Positions 6,272 to 6,380 of a stretch of 6,380 bases of DNA are shown one piece after another; the stretch's first letter is position 1, and each line of letters begins with the position of its first letter. The stretch comes from Bacteroidota bacterium (GTDB lineage Bacteria > Bacteroidota > Bacteroidia > UBA7662). The translations under genes and the position numbers were made by a program. The notes under the pieces are model-generated. The model was not told where the DNA came from. It made no database searches and worked only from the letters and a program-made list of their open reading frames with translations. The DNA is taken from contig VGGT01000112.1 in NCBI GenBank assembly GCA_016868485.1, positions 1 through 6,380 on the forward strand. The letters run 5' to 3'.

Positions 6272-6380
6272 GATACCATCGGCAAAAAACCTGCCTTCTG
6301 GTGTTAATTTAAGACGATTATCACATAAATCGATCCATTCTGAAGAGACGGAACGCAAATTATTCTGAAACGATTGGGAG
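6245..6380 (-). CDS. hemW: C-terminal end of probable HemW (radical SAM heme chaperone)
   Basis: Only the last 44 codons and the TAG stop (6247-6245) are present; the gene enters from the right edge. The peptide ends RLKLTPEGRFFADGISASLF followed by VLD. The pattern of a W-x2-L helix, then RLxLTxEGxxFAD-x-I-x-x-x-LF, is characteristic of the C-terminus of HemW, the HemN-like radical SAM protein that binds heme and is thought to deliver it to respiratory enzymes. True HemN ends differently, which is why HemW is preferred. The radical SAM CxxxCxxC motif would lie outside the window, so the call rests on this tail alone. The last eight codons and stop form the first unit of the tandem repeat. 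Same strand as the cyclase-family gene, 158 bases upstream of it. Confidence 0.72.
   Translation of the reverse strand, partial: SQSFQNNLRSVSSEWIDLCDNRLKLTPEGRFFADGISASLFVLD

Noticed and set aside
1..6380. Search for tRNA or rRNA genes, insertion sequences, phage genes, toxin-antitoxin or defence genes
   Set aside because: Nothing matching these was seen; apart from the repeat and short intergenic regions the window is covered by conventional genes.

Overview
The window looks like an ordinary chromosomal stretch from a member of the Bacteroidota. Three signs point there. Promoter-like sequences match that phylum's pattern (TTG, then about 20 bases, then TAnnTTTG). No start codon has a recognisable Shine-Dalgarno sequence. 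The gene types (bacterial kynurenine 3-monooxygenase, a Bacteroidota-style cyclase-family protein, HemW) are also compatible. GC content appears to be roughly 50%. Genus cannot be told from this sequence.

Layout: positions 1-3247 hold two minus-strand genes, tyrS (tyrosyl-tRNA synthetase) followed by glgE (maltosyltransferase of alpha-glucan synthesis), whose 3' end runs off the left edge. A 135-base divergent intergenic region (3248-3382) carries promoter-like boxes facing both ways. From 3383 the plus strand carries kmo (kynurenine 3-monooxygenase), overlapped by 4 bases (ATGA) by a gene for a small two-helix membrane protein of unknown function, which ends at 5262. A cyclase-family metal hydrolase gene runs on the minus strand towards it (5274-6086), with a perfect stem-loop between the converging genes. 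Beyond it, a 25-base tandem repeat fills most of the gap up to the 3' end of a minus-strand gene that is probably hemW, which runs off the right edge.

Functions: TyrS is housekeeping and GlgE belongs to the maltose-1-phosphate route to glycogen-like glucan; they share a strand but no pathway. KMO performs the third step of tryptophan breakdown by the kynurenine route. The neighbouring cyclase-family protein belongs to the superfamily that contains the bacterial kynurenine formamidase (second step), so a link is possible but unproven, especially as its metal motif departs from that enzyme's.

No new defence, mobile or regulatory system was found. The most unusual observation is that the tandem repeat is built from the last eight codons and stop of hemW itself. 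The copies together keep the hemW reading frame, so that a single TAG separates hemW from an open stretch ending in an ATGA overlap with the cyclase gene.
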